A DNA stretch of 64,000 nucleotides from Nannocystis punicea (GTDB lineage Bacteria; Myxococcota_A; Polyangia; Nannocystales; Nannocystaceae). Shown one piece after another: positions 34,932 through 43,752 of the stretch. A program made the translations under genes and the position numbers. The stretch lies in contig NZ_CP114040.1 of NCBI RefSeq assembly GCF_026965555.1, positions 9,832,001 through 9,896,000 of the forward strand, written 5' to 3'. A model generated the notes under the pieces. The model did no database searches. It saw only the letters and a list, made by a program, of their open reading frames with translations, and was not told the origin of the DNA. Numbering within the stretch: position 1 is the first letter of the stretch; every line of letters starts with the position of its first letter.

Positions 34932-36386
34932 TCAGAACTTGTTCCACAGATACTGATTCGTCACCTCATGATGGAACTGCACCTCTGCCGTCTTGATGAG
35001 GGATCCGAGGGCGCGGGGGCAGCGTTCAGCGGAGGCTTGTTTGACCTCGGCGAAGCGGGTCTGGACCTGTTCGCCGAGCAGGTCGGACACGAACTTGGAC
35101 GACTTGAACAGGCGGATGGCGTCGTTGACGTTGTCGGGGAGGAAGCGGGTGCGGGCGCGCTTGTTGGCGATCTCGGCCGGGTCGGGCAGCGGGCCTTCGA
35201 GGCCGGTGCGGAGCAATGTATAGACCGTCATGTAGGGATTCGCGTCGGGGGCGACCGAGCGGACCTCGATACGGGCCGAGCGTTCGTTGCCGAGCGGGAT
35301 CCGGACCATGCTGCCGCGGTCGGTCGCAGACGCCTTGATCTGATTGGGGGCCTCGAAGTGCGGGTCGAGGCGGCGGTAGGCGTTGACGCTGGCGTTGAGG
35401 ATCAGGCAGATGTCGGACGCGCTGTTGAGGATCCGCTCGGTGAAGCTCCAGCCGGCGGCGGACAGGCCGCTGTCGCCGTTCTTGTCGTGGAACAGGTTGG
35501 TGCCCTTGCGCGCGAGCGAGATGTTGGTGTGCATCCCGTTGCCGTTGATGCCGGTGACCGGCTTGGGCAAAAAGCACGCGGTCATGTCGTAGTTCTGCGC
35601 GACCTGGCGGCACAGCAGCTTGTACAGCTGGACCTGGTCGGCGGCGACCAGCGCCTCGGTGTGCATGAAGTTCATCTCGAACTGCGACGGCGCGACCTCG
35701 GGGTGATCCTTCTCGTTGCCGAAGCCCATCGCCCGCTGCACCTCGGCCGCCGAGTCGATGAATCGCCGCAGGGCGTCGCCGGGGAGCGAATGATAGTAAC
35801 CGCCGGTCGAGATGAAGTCGAACGCGCCGCGCTCGTGGTAATTGCGCTCGGCGTCGCGGCCGTGGAACAAGAAGCCCTCGATCTCGTGGGCGAACTGGGC
35901 GACCATGCCCTCCTTGTCGTGGAGCGCGGCGGTGTAGTCCTTGAGCCGCGCGCGCATGTCGGCCAGATACGGCAGACCGTCCTGCCCGCGCACTTCGGCG
36001 AATACCAGCACCTTGCCCGGACCGAACACGTCGGACGGCAGCCAGTAGAAGGCCGACCAATCGATGCTGAGGCGCAGGTCCGACTCGTGCTGCTGCGAGA
36101 AGCCGCGCACCGAGCTGCCGTCGAAGGTCAGGTTGTCGGCCGAACGCAGCAGAAACTTCTTGTCATAGTCGAGCATGTGCAGCCGACCCTCGAGGTCGGT
36201 GAAGCACACCGTCACGGCCTTGATCCGCTTCTCGTCGGTCAGGTACTTGACGCGCTGCTCCCGCACCTGATCCTGGGGCACCCGAGCCAGGCGCGCGTTC
36301 TTGACCTCGAGGTTCAGCTCCTCGAGGCGGTCATAGGGGATCTCCAGGAAGTCACGGAGGGTCGTGGGCGCTTCAGGGCGAGACAT
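34932..36386 (-). CDS. glnA: Glutamine synthetase
   Basis: A 484-residue enzyme making glutamine from glutamate, ammonia and ATP. Family blocks include LTFDGSSVRGFSQQHESDLR, the metal-binding EIEGFLF and EKDHPEVAPSQFEMNF, the ATP-site KPVTGINGNGMHTNISL and the substrate-site NERSARIEVRSVAPDANPYM. The start is taken at ATG 36386 (MSRPEAPTTLRDFLEIPYDR), where family conservation starts; the open frame extends 12 residues further. A minus-strand terminator follows. Upstream lies a tandem-repeat region (36519-36990), so its promoter is probably in 36387-36520. Confidence 0.9.
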   Translation of the reverse strand: MSRPEAPTTLRDFLEIPYDRLEELNLEVKNARLARVPQDQVREQRVKYLTDEKRIKAVTVCFTDLEGRLHMLDYDKKFLLRSADNLTFDGSSVRGFSQQHESDLRLSIDWSAFYWLPSDVFGPGKVLVFAEVRGQDGLPYLADMRARLKDYTAALHDKEGMVAQFAHEIEGFLFHGRDAERNYHERGAFDFISTGGYYHSLPGDALRRFIDSAAEVQRAMGFGNEKDHPEVAPSQFEMNFMHTEALVAADQVQLYKLLCRQVAQNYDMTACFLPKPVTGINGNGMHTNISLARKGTNLFHDKNGDSGLSAAGWSFTERILNSASDICLILNASVNAYRRLDPHFEAPNQIKASATDRGSMVRIPLGNERSARIEVRSVAPDANPYMTVYTLLRTGLEGPLPDPAEIANKRARTRFLPDNVNDAIRLFKSSKFVSDLLGEQVQTRFAEVKQASAERCPRALGSLIKTAEVQFHHEVTNQYLWNKF

Positions 36387-36518
36387 GAAGGCTAAATAGA
36401 CCCGGATATAATCTAATTTCAAGGGTCTTTAGACTAATTCCACCGCAAGTTGTGTGCGGCAAGTCGCAGTTTCGCGCGCCTGCCGCGCAGCGCTTCGGCG
36501 CGCACCGTGGTCCTCCTC

Positions 36519-36990
36519 GACCTCCCGCAAGCGATGACCCGCCCTGTCGCTCGGCGCACCGCTCGACCCGGGCCCTCGCCGGGCACTCCGCGTGCCCGAC
36601 CAGCCTTGCCCGAGCAATCGCCCGCCGTGATCCTTGAGCGCCGCTCGACCCGGCCACTCGCCGATCACTCCTCGCATTCGACCAGCCTCACGCGAGCGAT
36701 CGCCCGCCGCGCCCCGGAGCGCCACGCCGCTCGACGCGGCCGCTCGCTGGTCACTCCGTGTACTCGACCAGCCTCGCGCGAGTGATCGCCCGCCGCGCCC
36801 CTCGAGCGCTCGAGCCGCTCGACCACTCGCCTTTCCTCCACCTGCCGACCAGCGCACGCGAGTGATCGATCGCCGCTGCTCGATCCCCTCGACGCGACCA
36901 CCCGCCCGTCGCTCGGCGGACTCGGCCAGCGCGAGCGATCGCCCGACGCGCCTCGCTCGCGGCTGCCTCCAGTCGCCCGCCGCGCTTCCT
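36519..36990. repeat. Degenerate ~80-bp tandem repeat
   Basis: About six copies of a unit roughly 76-86 bp long start near 36519, 36598, 36680, 36766, 36847 and 36923. Each begins like GACCAGCCTCGCGCGAGCGA and contains a core TCGCCCGCC; several carry the palindrome GCGATCGC or a variant. It is entirely between glnA and the TerB-like gene. Function unknown. Confidence 0.6.
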
Positions 36991-37053
36991 TGTCCGCGGT
37001 GGCCGGCGACTGGTGGGCAGCAGCGGGCGACGAGCGAGATCCAGCGATGATGC

Positions 37054-37455
37054 TCAGGCCAGCAGGCCGTGGAGGTCGTCGCCGCCGAGGATCTCGAGCG
37101 TGAGATCGGAGTACTCCTCCTGGGCCAGGCCGAGCGCCGCGGCGACGGTGCGCAGGTAGATGTCTTCGGCGAGGTCGAGCTCCTCGTCCGCGTCGTTGAC
37201 GCTGGCGACCAGCTCGAGCAGCTTGCGCTTGTCCTCCGGGCTGAGGTCGTCGAGCCCGGAGGCGACCTGCTGCACGTTGAAGGCCGCCGGACTGAATGTA
37301 TTGATCTGCCGGAGCAGCGACTCGGGCACCTCGGCGCCTCCGAGCAATGTCGACACGAGCGAGCGGATCCGCGTGATCTCGGCGCCGGAGAGGCGCTTGT
37401 CGGCATACGCGGCGCCGAGCAGGAGCTGGGTGATCGTTTCGATGTGCTGCTTCAT
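37054..37455 (-). CDS. TerB-like (tellurite resistance-type) protein
   Basis: A 133-residue helical protein from ATG 37455 (MKQHIETITQLLLGAAYADK). The pattern of acidic metal-binding-like loops (DKRLSGAEI, DDLSPEDKRKLLELVASVND, ADEELDLAEDIYLRTVAAAL) is that of the TerB/DUF533 alpha-helical fold. Such proteins act at the membrane or in stress and phage responses, but this lone copy has no ter operon neighbours. The open frame upstream to 37614 is Arg/Pro-rich and probably not translated. Confidence 0.78.
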   Translation of the reverse strand: MKQHIETITQLLLGAAYADKRLSGAEITRIRSLVSTLLGGAEVPESLLRQINTFSPAAFNVQQVASGLDDLSPEDKRKLLELVASVNDADEELDLAEDIYLRTVAAALGLAQEEYSDLTLEILGGDDLHGLLA

Positions 37456-38157
37456 CACGTCCTCTGCGTTCGGGCCGGGGCCCAGGGTCGGCCGAGGGTA
37501 TCGCAAAGGCCCCGCGTCCGCACTGGTGGTCCCCCCGGACACCCGTCTCCTCCAGACCTCGCCCCGGGCGCTCGCCCGCGCGGTGATAGGAGGATCTGGC
37601 GGGGTGCGCCCCACGGCAAAGACCGTCCGCGGGCTCAGGACAGGCCATGCGCGGCTCGTGGGTCGGCGCGTCCGAGGTGGGGCGCGCGCGACAGTACCAC
37701 TGCTGACCTCGGTATCCCAGGGCGACGGTCACGAACGCGCCGACGCGGTGTGCCGATCGTCGGCGACCTGTCCTTTCGGTCATCATCCTATCGACCTCCC
37801 GCGACCCCCTTCCCAACACACCGACGCGCTTCGTCACGCCCGGCCGACCCGATCGCATTGTCGGCATTGCCGCCATGCGCCCACAATCGGCGGTCCGCGT
37901 CGAGCTTGTTCCGTCGGTGACGATCGGCCCGAAGTCGCCATCATGGCTCACGCTCGCCGCCGAGGACGAGAACAGGGCCATTGTCGTGAGCCCGCGTCGG
38001 TCCATGGATAATGAGCGTTTCACCGCGTCTCTGCGCCGCGTCGCCGTGTGGCTCGGACTCTCGGCTGCGGACCCGTATCGTGGCAGCAGCAAAGACTGCC
38101 GAGGCGAATCACGCCACGACGATGAAGGTCGCCTGCGGAGGGTCGAGCGACGGCGGC
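37456..38157. other. Long intergenic region without a gene
   Basis: 700 bp with several open frames but no convincing protein. It contains one degenerate half-site of the dispersed palindrome (CCTGTCC-TTTC-GGTCAT at about 37769). It includes the promoter of the TerB-like gene on the left. Confidence 0.5.
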
Positions 38158-39930
38158 TCAGCCGATCGCCCGCGTGCTGATCCGTCCGCTCGCATCGACG
38201 GCCTCGACCACCACCCTGCCCGCTTCCGCGAGCGGCGGCGACCGCAGCTCCAGCGCTCCGTCGCGCCCGCGCTGCGCGGACCACCGCGGCACGAACACGG
38301 ACCCCTCGCAGCGATCGTCGATCGCCCACTCGACGATCGCCTCGACCCCGAGCGGCGCCCAGCTGTCCGGCGCGTCGTCGACCGGACCGGCGTAGTCGGT
38401 GAGGCGAAGCGCTCGGCCTGCAGAGGTCTCTTCGATGGCGAGCGACAACCGCGGCACACGGCGCGGCCTGGCCTCCTCGCCCTCCGCGAACGCGCGCGGC
38501 ACCTCCCACCAGGTGACGTCGGGCGTGTCGAGGTCGTGGATCGACGGCTCGAAGGCCCACGCCACCACCTCGAGCGCGGCCGCTCCGGCCGACCGCGCCG
38601 CGCCCAGCCAGGTCGCGACCTCGAGGGCCGTCGGCGGCCGCTCGCCGAGCGCGACCACCACGGCCGCGTCGCCGCGCCGCCCGTGGACCTGTCCCTCGAG
38701 ACATATCGTCGCGCCGTGCAGCGCGAGCACGCGGCGGCGCAGCTCGGCCTCGCCGACCCGCTCGAGCAGCGCGCGTCGGGCCGCCGGCAGGGCGTCGAGC
38801 ACCGCGAACGGGCCGGCCTCGCCGCACCGCGTCATCGCCCGCAGGCGCCGGCGGGTGACCGTGAAGGCCGGCTGCGAGCGATCGATCACCACCCAGCGGC
38901 GGCCGCAGCGGGCCGCGACCGCGGCGGTCGTGCCCGAGCCGGCGAACGCGTCGAGCACCAGGTCGCCCGGACGCGAGCACATGTGCACGATCCGCTCGAG
39001 CAGCGCCTCCGGCTTCTGCGTGTCGTAGCCGACCCGCTCGGCGTGCGTCCCCTGCAGCGCGCGGATGTCGGTCCACACGTCCTGCAAGGGCACGCCCTCC
39101 TGCTCGTCGAGGTAGTGCTTCTGCCGCGGCACCGCGCCCGGGCGGCTCTGATAGACGCGGCCGCTGCGGTACAGCCCCTCCATCGTCGCCTGTCCGTAGC
39201 GCCAGAACCGGCGCACGCCGAGGAACTCGTAGCTCGGGTTGCCCTTCGCCGCGCCGCCCGGAGCCGTCAGCGGGCTCGACATGAATCGGCGGCCGGTGCC
39301 CGGCTCGACGTGGCGGTACCACTTCGCCACGTAGTCCTTGTCGTACGGCGCGCGCAACGTGGTCCACGTGCGCTCGGGGCCCATGCCGTAGATGAGCAGC
39401 ACGTCGTGCACCGCCCCCAGCCGGCGCGCACCCTGGCCGGCGTCGTTGTGGGCCGAATAGCGCTTCCACGCGATCTGGTTGACGAAGTTGCCGGCGCCGA
39501 ACACCTCGTCCATCACCACGCGCACGTGGTGGCACACCTGGATGCCGACGTGGACCGCGATCGTCGCGGTCGGCTTCATCAGCGCGCGCAGCAGCGACAG
39601 GCGCGGGTACAGCATCGACAGATAACCGGGGCCGCCCCACGTGTCGCGATAAGCCACGACCTCGACCTCGCCCCTCCTTAAGTAGTGCGACGCGCCGACG
39701 TCGAACGGCGGGTCGATGTAGACCAGGTCGACTGCGGCGCCGAGCTCCTCGCGCAGCGCAGCCAGGGCGAGCGAGTTGTCGCCCCAGATCAATCGGTCGT
39801 GCCAGTCGCTCGCCTCGCCGACGCGCTCGCGCAGCGTCAGCGGCCCCGCTGCGACTGTCGCAGGGAGCGTGGCCTTGCCGGGCCAGGTCAGCTCCACTCG
39901 CCCCTCGGTCGAGCTCGTCCGCCTGGGCAT
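38158..39930 (-). CDS. Orphan beta-class DNA adenine/cytosine-N4 methyltransferase
   Basis: A 590-residue site-specific amino-methyltransferase. Catalytic motif IV DPPF at residues 73-76 (VDLVYIDPPFDVGASHYL) precedes the AdoMet motif I (LDAFAGSGTTAAV, 329-333 FAGSG), giving the beta-class order. Target-recognition sequence lies between them (PSYEFLGVRRFWRYGQATME). The C-terminal 220 residues after about 370 are extra and unassigned. No endonuclease gene is adjacent, so it is either a regulatory orphan methylase or protects against a distant enzyme. Stop at 38158; ATG at 39930. Confidence 0.88.
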   Translation of the reverse strand: MPRRTSSTEGRVELTWPGKATLPATVAAGPLTLRERVGEASDWHDRLIWGDNSLALAALREELGAAVDLVYIDPPFDVGASHYLRRGEVEVVAYRDTWGGPGYLSMLYPRLSLLRALMKPTATIAVHVGIQVCHHVRVVMDEVFGAGNFVNQIAWKRYSAHNDAGQGARRLGAVHDVLLIYGMGPERTWTTLRAPYDKDYVAKWYRHVEPGTGRRFMSSPLTAPGGAAKGNPSYEFLGVRRFWRYGQATMEGLYRSGRVYQSRPGAVPRQKHYLDEQEGVPLQDVWTDIRALQGTHAERVGYDTQKPEALLERIVHMCSRPGDLVLDAFAGSGTTAAVAARCGRRWVVIDRSQPAFTVTRRRLRAMTRCGEAGPFAVLDALPAARRALLERVGEAELRRRVLALHGATICLEGQVHGRRGDAAVVVALGERPPTALEVATWLGAARSAGAAALEVVAWAFEPSIHDLDTPDVTWWEVPRAFAEGEEARPRRVPRLSLAIEETSAGRALRLTDYAGPVDDAPDSWAPLGVEAIVEWAIDDRCEGSVFVPRWSAQRGRDGALELRSPPLAEAGRVVVEAVDASGRISTRAIG

Positions 39931-40057
39931 CGAAGCCCATCGTACCCGACCTCAAGCGGGCCCGGAGGCGGCTCAGGCGGCCAATTCGGGCACCTGGTGC
40001 GGAATCGCGCCACCACTTGGCGACGCTGGTGGGATCGCGCACACTGGCTGCCGGGCC

Positions 40058-40633
40058 ATGCCGACCGCCGCCGCGCCTCGTTACTACTGCGACGCCGCCG
40101 AGCACTTCATCGGCTCGCGCGGGGCCGAGGCCGACCCGGTCTACGCCGGCTCTCGGGGCGCGCCCGGGCGGATCGACGGCCCGCGCCGCAAGGCCCGGTT
40201 CCACGGCCCAAGGGCGCTGACCGAGGGCGGCGCGTCGCTGCTGTTCGTCGCCGACACCGGCAACGGCGCAGTGCGCAGCATCGACACCCGCGCCGGCGTG
40301 GTCAACACGGTCATCACGCTCGCGGACATCTGCGCGATCGCCCACGTCCAGGAGTTCACGCCGAGCGGGGTCACCTGCGACGGCGAATGGCTGGTCATCG
40401 CCGACACGCGCAACCACGTGGTGTGGAGCTACGACCTGCGCAGCTATCGGCTCGCGCTGCTCGCCGGCAGCCCCGGGTCGCACGGCGACGTCGACGGCGC
40501 AGGCGAGCGGGCCCGCTTCTGGTTGCCCGTCGCAGTGGCGCTGGCGGACGACGGCCGCGGCTTCGTCGTCAGCGAGGCCCGCGGGCGCCGGCACGTCAGC
40601 CGCAACGGCGACGTGCGAACTCTCGATCGCTGA
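40058..40633 (+). CDS. NHL-repeat protein
   Basis: A 191-residue protein from ATG 40058 (MPTAAAPRYYCDAAEHFIGS). Repeating segments (PRALTEGGASLLFVADTGNG, VRSIDTRAGVVNTV, WLVIADTRNHVVWSYDL, LPVAVALADDGRGFVVSEAR) are NHL blades of a partial beta-propeller. It is too short for a full six-blade domain, so it may be a half-propeller or incomplete. No signal peptide. Divergent from the methyltransferase gene with a 127-bp gap. Confidence 0.65.
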   Translation: MPTAAAPRYYCDAAEHFIGSRGAEADPVYAGSRGAPGRIDGPRRKARFHGPRALTEGGASLLFVADTGNGAVRSIDTRAGVVNTVITLADICAIAHVQEFTPSGVTCDGEWLVIADTRNHVVWSYDLRSYRLALLAGSPGSHGDVDGAGERARFWLPVAVALADDGRGFVVSEARGRRHVSRNGDVRTLDR

Positions 40634-40723
40634 AGCTCGCGCACGGAGGCGCCGACGCGCGCGGACCTGCGCACTCGCGACGGCGGGTTTGACACGCGCG
40701 GCCGCGACGTGAAACACGAGGTC

Positions 40724-41539
40724 ATGCACGTGCATCGCCTCGGCCTCGCCCTCGCTGTCCTCACCGCCTGCGGCCCGGATGGCCGCGCCGACGCCACCGA
40801 CACCTCCCCGACGACGCAGCCCGGCACCACCGCGCCGACCTCGACCTCGAGCAGCAGCGGCGACGTCGCGCCGACCACCACCGGCGACGCGAGCACCACG
40901 ACCACGACCACCGGCACCACCGACGCGACGGGCACCACCGCCGTCACCGGCACCACCGATGTCGACACCACCACGACCACCGAGCCCGTCGACCCCTCGA
41001 CCACCACCACGGTCGGACCCAAGCTCGACTTGCCGCCGGAGATGCCGATCCCGGTGAAGGACATCCCCGGCCTGATGTCGATCACCTTCTACGAGTCGAC
41101 CAGCGGCGTGATGCAGTACACCTTCCTCATCGACGGCCCCGAGCTCAACAACCTGCTGCCCGACCCGCTGAGCAACGCCAACCGCGACATCGAGGGCACC
41201 AGCGTCGAGTTCTACGACGTCTACTACTCGGACGTCGACGGCGTGTTCGACCCGCTGGGCAGCTACCTGACGATCGCGGGCTCGTTCGGGGCCAAGCTGC
41301 CGGCGGGCGGCGGGCTCAACCTGGCCGAGATCTCGCTCAACTTCGACGACAACGTGTTCGAGTTCGGCAGCTTCCTGGCCAGCTACGTCGGGCTCGGCGA
41401 CAACTACATCATGGGCTCCGAGCCCAACGCGATCGACAACAACCTCGACACGCACACGACCATGGGCAACACGGTCGACACCCCCGGGCAGCGGCTGCGG
41501 GTCACGCTCGGCTTCAAGTCGTCGCTGATGCCGGGCTGA
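40724..41539 (+). CDS. Lipoprotein with Thr-rich stalk
   Basis: A 271-residue surface protein. The lipobox is LTAC (LGLALAVLTACGPDG), so it is acylated and membrane-anchored. A roughly 70-residue stalk of Thr, Ser and Pro follows (TTTTGTTDATGTTAVTG-type), and then a folded domain from about residue 105 (LPPEMPIPVKDIPGLMSITF) with many Asp/Asn in turn regions. ATG 40724 is chosen over GTG 40709 because it gives the better signal peptide. The globular domain is unassigned. The same stalk style is seen at 59090-60706 and 63278-64000. Confidence 0.75.
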   Translation: MHVHRLGLALAVLTACGPDGRADATDTSPTTQPGTTAPTSTSSSSGDVAPTTTGDASTTTTTTGTTDATGTTAVTGTTDVDTTTTTEPVDPSTTTTVGPKLDLPPEMPIPVKDIPGLMSITFYESTSGVMQYTFLIDGPELNNLLPDPLSNANRDIEGTSVEFYDVYYSDVDGVFDPLGSYLTIAGSFGAKLPAGGGLNLAEISLNFDDNVFEFGSFLASYVGLGDNYIMGSEPNAIDNNLDTHTTMGNTVDTPGQRLRVTLGFKSSLMPG

Positions 41540-41646
41540 CGCCTGCCCGATCGGGCATGTCCCGATCGCCAGGTGCCGTGAGCTCTCTCCCGGGCAGTCG
41601 ACCGGGCGCGCCGACGCCTGACCGATCGGGCATGTCCCGATCGCCA
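41538..41646. repeat. Direct 34-bp repeat pair carrying hairpins
   Basis: Two 34-bp copies (41538-41571 and 41613-41646) differ by one base. Each contains CGATCGGG-CATGT-CCCGATCG, an 8-bp hairpin, and a CCTGNCC-GATC-GGGCATG palindrome. They lie between convergent genes and may act as a bidirectional terminator. Confidence 0.65.
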
Positions 41647-41664
41647 TGGGCCGAGCGGGCGCGG

Positions 41665-42933
41665 TCAGGTCGCCATGTCGGTGGCGTCGGCCGAGAAGTC
41701 GGTGAGCTCGACGCCGGTCAGGCGCAGCGAGGTGCTGAGCACCGAGTAGATGAGGAAGGCCGCCAGGGTCGCGCGGCTCTTGACCCACGACGGCTCGAAC
41801 CGGGGCGGAGCGAGCGCGCCGGCGCGGAAGAACGGGTCGAGCTCGATCGCGTCGCCGAGCGCCATGCGGCCGGAGAACAGGTGGTGCATCAGCTCGGGGC
41901 GGCCGCTCTGGATCGCCTTGAGGAAGAACGTGTGCACGCCGAGGAGGCCACGCAGGTAGACGGTGTCCTTGGTGAACACGACCTTGCCGGCGACGTCGCC
42001 GCCGCGGAACACCCGCGCCGCCGAGTGATAGCTCTCGCCCGGGTCCTGGCCGGCGTCGTGGAAGAAGCGGAACAGGTCGATGAAGTCGGCGCCGGACAGC
42101 GCGAGGTCGACGGCCTTGACGCGCAGGGCCAGGCGGCGCAGGCGGGCCAGGTCGATCGCGTTGGTGATCATCTCGGCGAAGGTCGCCAGGCCCTCCTGGG
42201 TGGCGGTGGTCCGCGGCGCCCCGAGGCCGAGCGAACGCACGTGCGGCTGCTCGCGCCCGTTGAGGGCGGTCAGCGAGTGGACGAACACCTCGTGCTCGAC
42301 GAGTTGGGCCACGTCGTAGGGGCTGAAGCAGGTCGCGCCGCGCAGGCGCACGCGGGTCGGGCCGGCGGCCGCCTTGGCCGCCATGTCGGGGTCGATGACG
42401 ACGGCGATCGGCAGGTCGCCGAACACCGGGGTGATGCGCTCTCGCAGCGCGTCGGCCGCCTGCTCGGGCGTGACGAAGAAGTCCTGCTCGGGGATGTAAC
42501 CCTCGGCGCGGAAGTCGTCGGTCAGCGCGAGGAATTGTTCGGCGGCCGAGAGGTTGCTGACCTGGCCGGGGCCGACGGGGTCGCGCGGGCCGCCGTAGAG
42601 CTCGATCGAGCGGGCCGTGAACTCCGGCGTGCCGGCCTGCTCGATCATCGCCGCCGCGAGCTTGTAGCTGCGGGCGGTGCGGTACAGGTAGCGGCCGACG
42701 GGGTGGTCTCGGTCGCACTCGCGCATGATCGACGCCAGCGCGCGGATGTTGGAGTCGAAGCGCACGCGCGGCGGCTCGACCGCGGGCAGCTGGGGGTCGC
42801 CGGCGTGCCAGCGGGCCAGGAACTCGGCGCCGACCTGCGGCGGCCAGGCCAGCTGACTGAGCACCTTGATGTCCTTGGCGGCGTCGACCAGGCGGCCGTC
42901 GAGGTCTGCGAATTGTTCGAGCGCGGTGTCCAC
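41665..42933 (-). CDS. MATCAP/DUF1704 metallopeptidase-like protein
   Basis: A 422-residue protein of the family named for its QEGLA motif. It shows the zinc motif HEVFVH (214-219) and TQEGLATF (246-250), with a final helical region containing the two transmembrane-like stretches GVHTFFLKAI and ATLAAFLIYSVLS. Eukaryotic relatives (MATCAP) are tyrosine carboxypeptidases of tubulin; bacterial roles are unknown, although some have been called flavohemoglobin-expression modulators. No signal peptide. Single gene, convergent with the lipoprotein gene upstream. Confidence 0.85.
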   Translation of the reverse strand: MDTALEQFADLDGRLVDAAKDIKVLSQLAWPPQVGAEFLARWHAGDPQLPAVEPPRVRFDSNIRALASIMRECDRDHPVGRYLYRTARSYKLAAAMIEQAGTPEFTARSIELYGGPRDPVGPGQVSNLSAAEQFLALTDDFRAEGYIPEQDFFVTPEQAADALRERITPVFGDLPIAVVIDPDMAAKAAAGPTRVRLRGATCFSPYDVAQLVEHEVFVHSLTALNGREQPHVRSLGLGAPRTTATQEGLATFAEMITNAIDLARLRRLALRVKAVDLALSGADFIDLFRFFHDAGQDPGESYHSAARVFRGGDVAGKVVFTKDTVYLRGLLGVHTFFLKAIQSGRPELMHHLFSGRMALGDAIELDPFFRAGALAPPRFEPSWVKSRATLAAFLIYSVLSTSLRLTGVELTDFSADATDMAT

Positions 42934-43168
42934 GGGCCTCCTCGCTCCTTGAAGATCGCACGCAAGGGCTCGCTTCCCAAGGCCGCATCTCGCGCCGATA
43001 CCGCACCGGCGGCGCGACGCCCATGGCGGGCACGAGCGGCGTCGACCGTTCCTCGCGGAGCGGGCGCCACCCGGATGCGGACACGTGTCCTCGCCGAGCG
43101 CTCCTCAGCTCACGCCGAGCCCGTGGCCCCCGGCGCGGGCCTGCATTACTCTGCTGCTCGATCAATCC

Positions 43169-43681
43169 ATGGTTTTCAAAGTCGGCGGAGACATCGACGC
43201 TTATTGCACCAAGTGCCGCCTCGACACGATTCACGTGGTCGTCGCGCTCAAGCCGGGCAACGAGGGACCGAAGCGGGTCGAGTGCAAGAGCTGCGGCGGG
43301 CAGCACATGTACCACGCGCCCAAGCTGCCCTCTCGGACAGAAGCGCCGAGCCAGCCGGCGGTGGTGAACCGCAGCGCGGCTGCTCGCAATCCGGCGCCGC
43401 CCAAACCGCCCAAGCCGCCCAAGTCCGCGGCCGCCAAGCCCGCGGCGCTGAGCCCCCCGGCCGGCGCCGGCGCGCGCGAGTGGCTGCGACGCATGGAGGA
43501 CCTCGCCCACCAGGGCGGCACGCCGATCAAGCCCTACTCGATGCGCGAGACCTTCGCCGCCGGCGACCCCGTCTCGCACCCGAAGTTCGGCAAGGGCGTG
43601 GTGCTCGAGGTGATCGAGGCCAAGAAGTGCGCCATCCTGTTCGAGGAGGGCCGCAAGGTCCTCGCCATGGGCGGCGCCTGA
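43169..43681 (+). CDS. Zinc-ribbon protein with C-terminal CarD-like/Tudor-like segment
   Basis: A 170-residue protein from ATG 43169 (MVFKVGGDIDAYCTKCRLDT). The N-terminal zinc ribbon uses YCTKC and ECKSCGG. A low-complexity Pro/Ala/Lys linker follows (APPKPPKPPKSAAAKPA). The C-terminus DPVSHPKFGKGVVLEVIEAK then CAILFEEGRKVLAMG is a small beta-barrel repeat found in myxobacterial DNA/RNA-associated proteins. Upstream in-frame start 43085 lacks support. Function unknown; nucleic-acid binding is a reasonable inference. Confidence 0.7.
   Translation: MVFKVGGDIDAYCTKCRLDTIHVVVALKPGNEGPKRVECKSCGGQHMYHAPKLPSRTEAPSQPAVVNRSAAARNPAPPKPPKPPKSAAAKPAALSPPAGAGAREWLRRMEDLAHQGGTPIKPYSMRETFAAGDPVSHPKFGKGVVLEVIEAKKCAILFEEGRKVLAMGGA
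43325..43340. repeat. Dispersed palindrome copy (in CDS)
   Basis: CTGCCC-TCTC-GGACAG, one mismatch from a 6-bp stem with a 4-nt loop, in the zinc-ribbon gene. Confidence 0.4.
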
Positions 43682-43700
43682 CCTCCTCCTGAGCTGTTTT

Positions 43701-43730
43701 TCCGGCCATGTCGCTTGCGACATGGCCGGA
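43701..43730. terminator. Strong hairpin between convergent genes
   Basis: TCCGGCCATGTCGC pairs perfectly with GCGACATGGCCGGA around a 2-nt TT spacer (14-bp arms). It lies between the zinc-ribbon gene stop (43681) and the YifB gene stop (43753). There is no T run on the downstream side, so it may act as a barrier hairpin for both strands. Confidence 0.6.
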
Positions 43731-43734
43731 AGCG

Positions 43735-43751
43735 CATGTCCATTCGGACAG
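43735..43751. repeat. Dispersed palindrome copy (intergenic)
   Basis: CATGTCC-ATTC-GGACAG, a 6-bp stem with a 4-nt loop directly beside the large hairpin at 43701-43730. Confidence 0.5.
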
Positions 43752-43752
43752 C

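Noticed and set aside
37054..37614. TerB-like gene start at 37614
   Set aside because: The first 53 residues are Arg/Pro-rich without helical pattern. ATG 37455 matches the start of the TerB-like domain.
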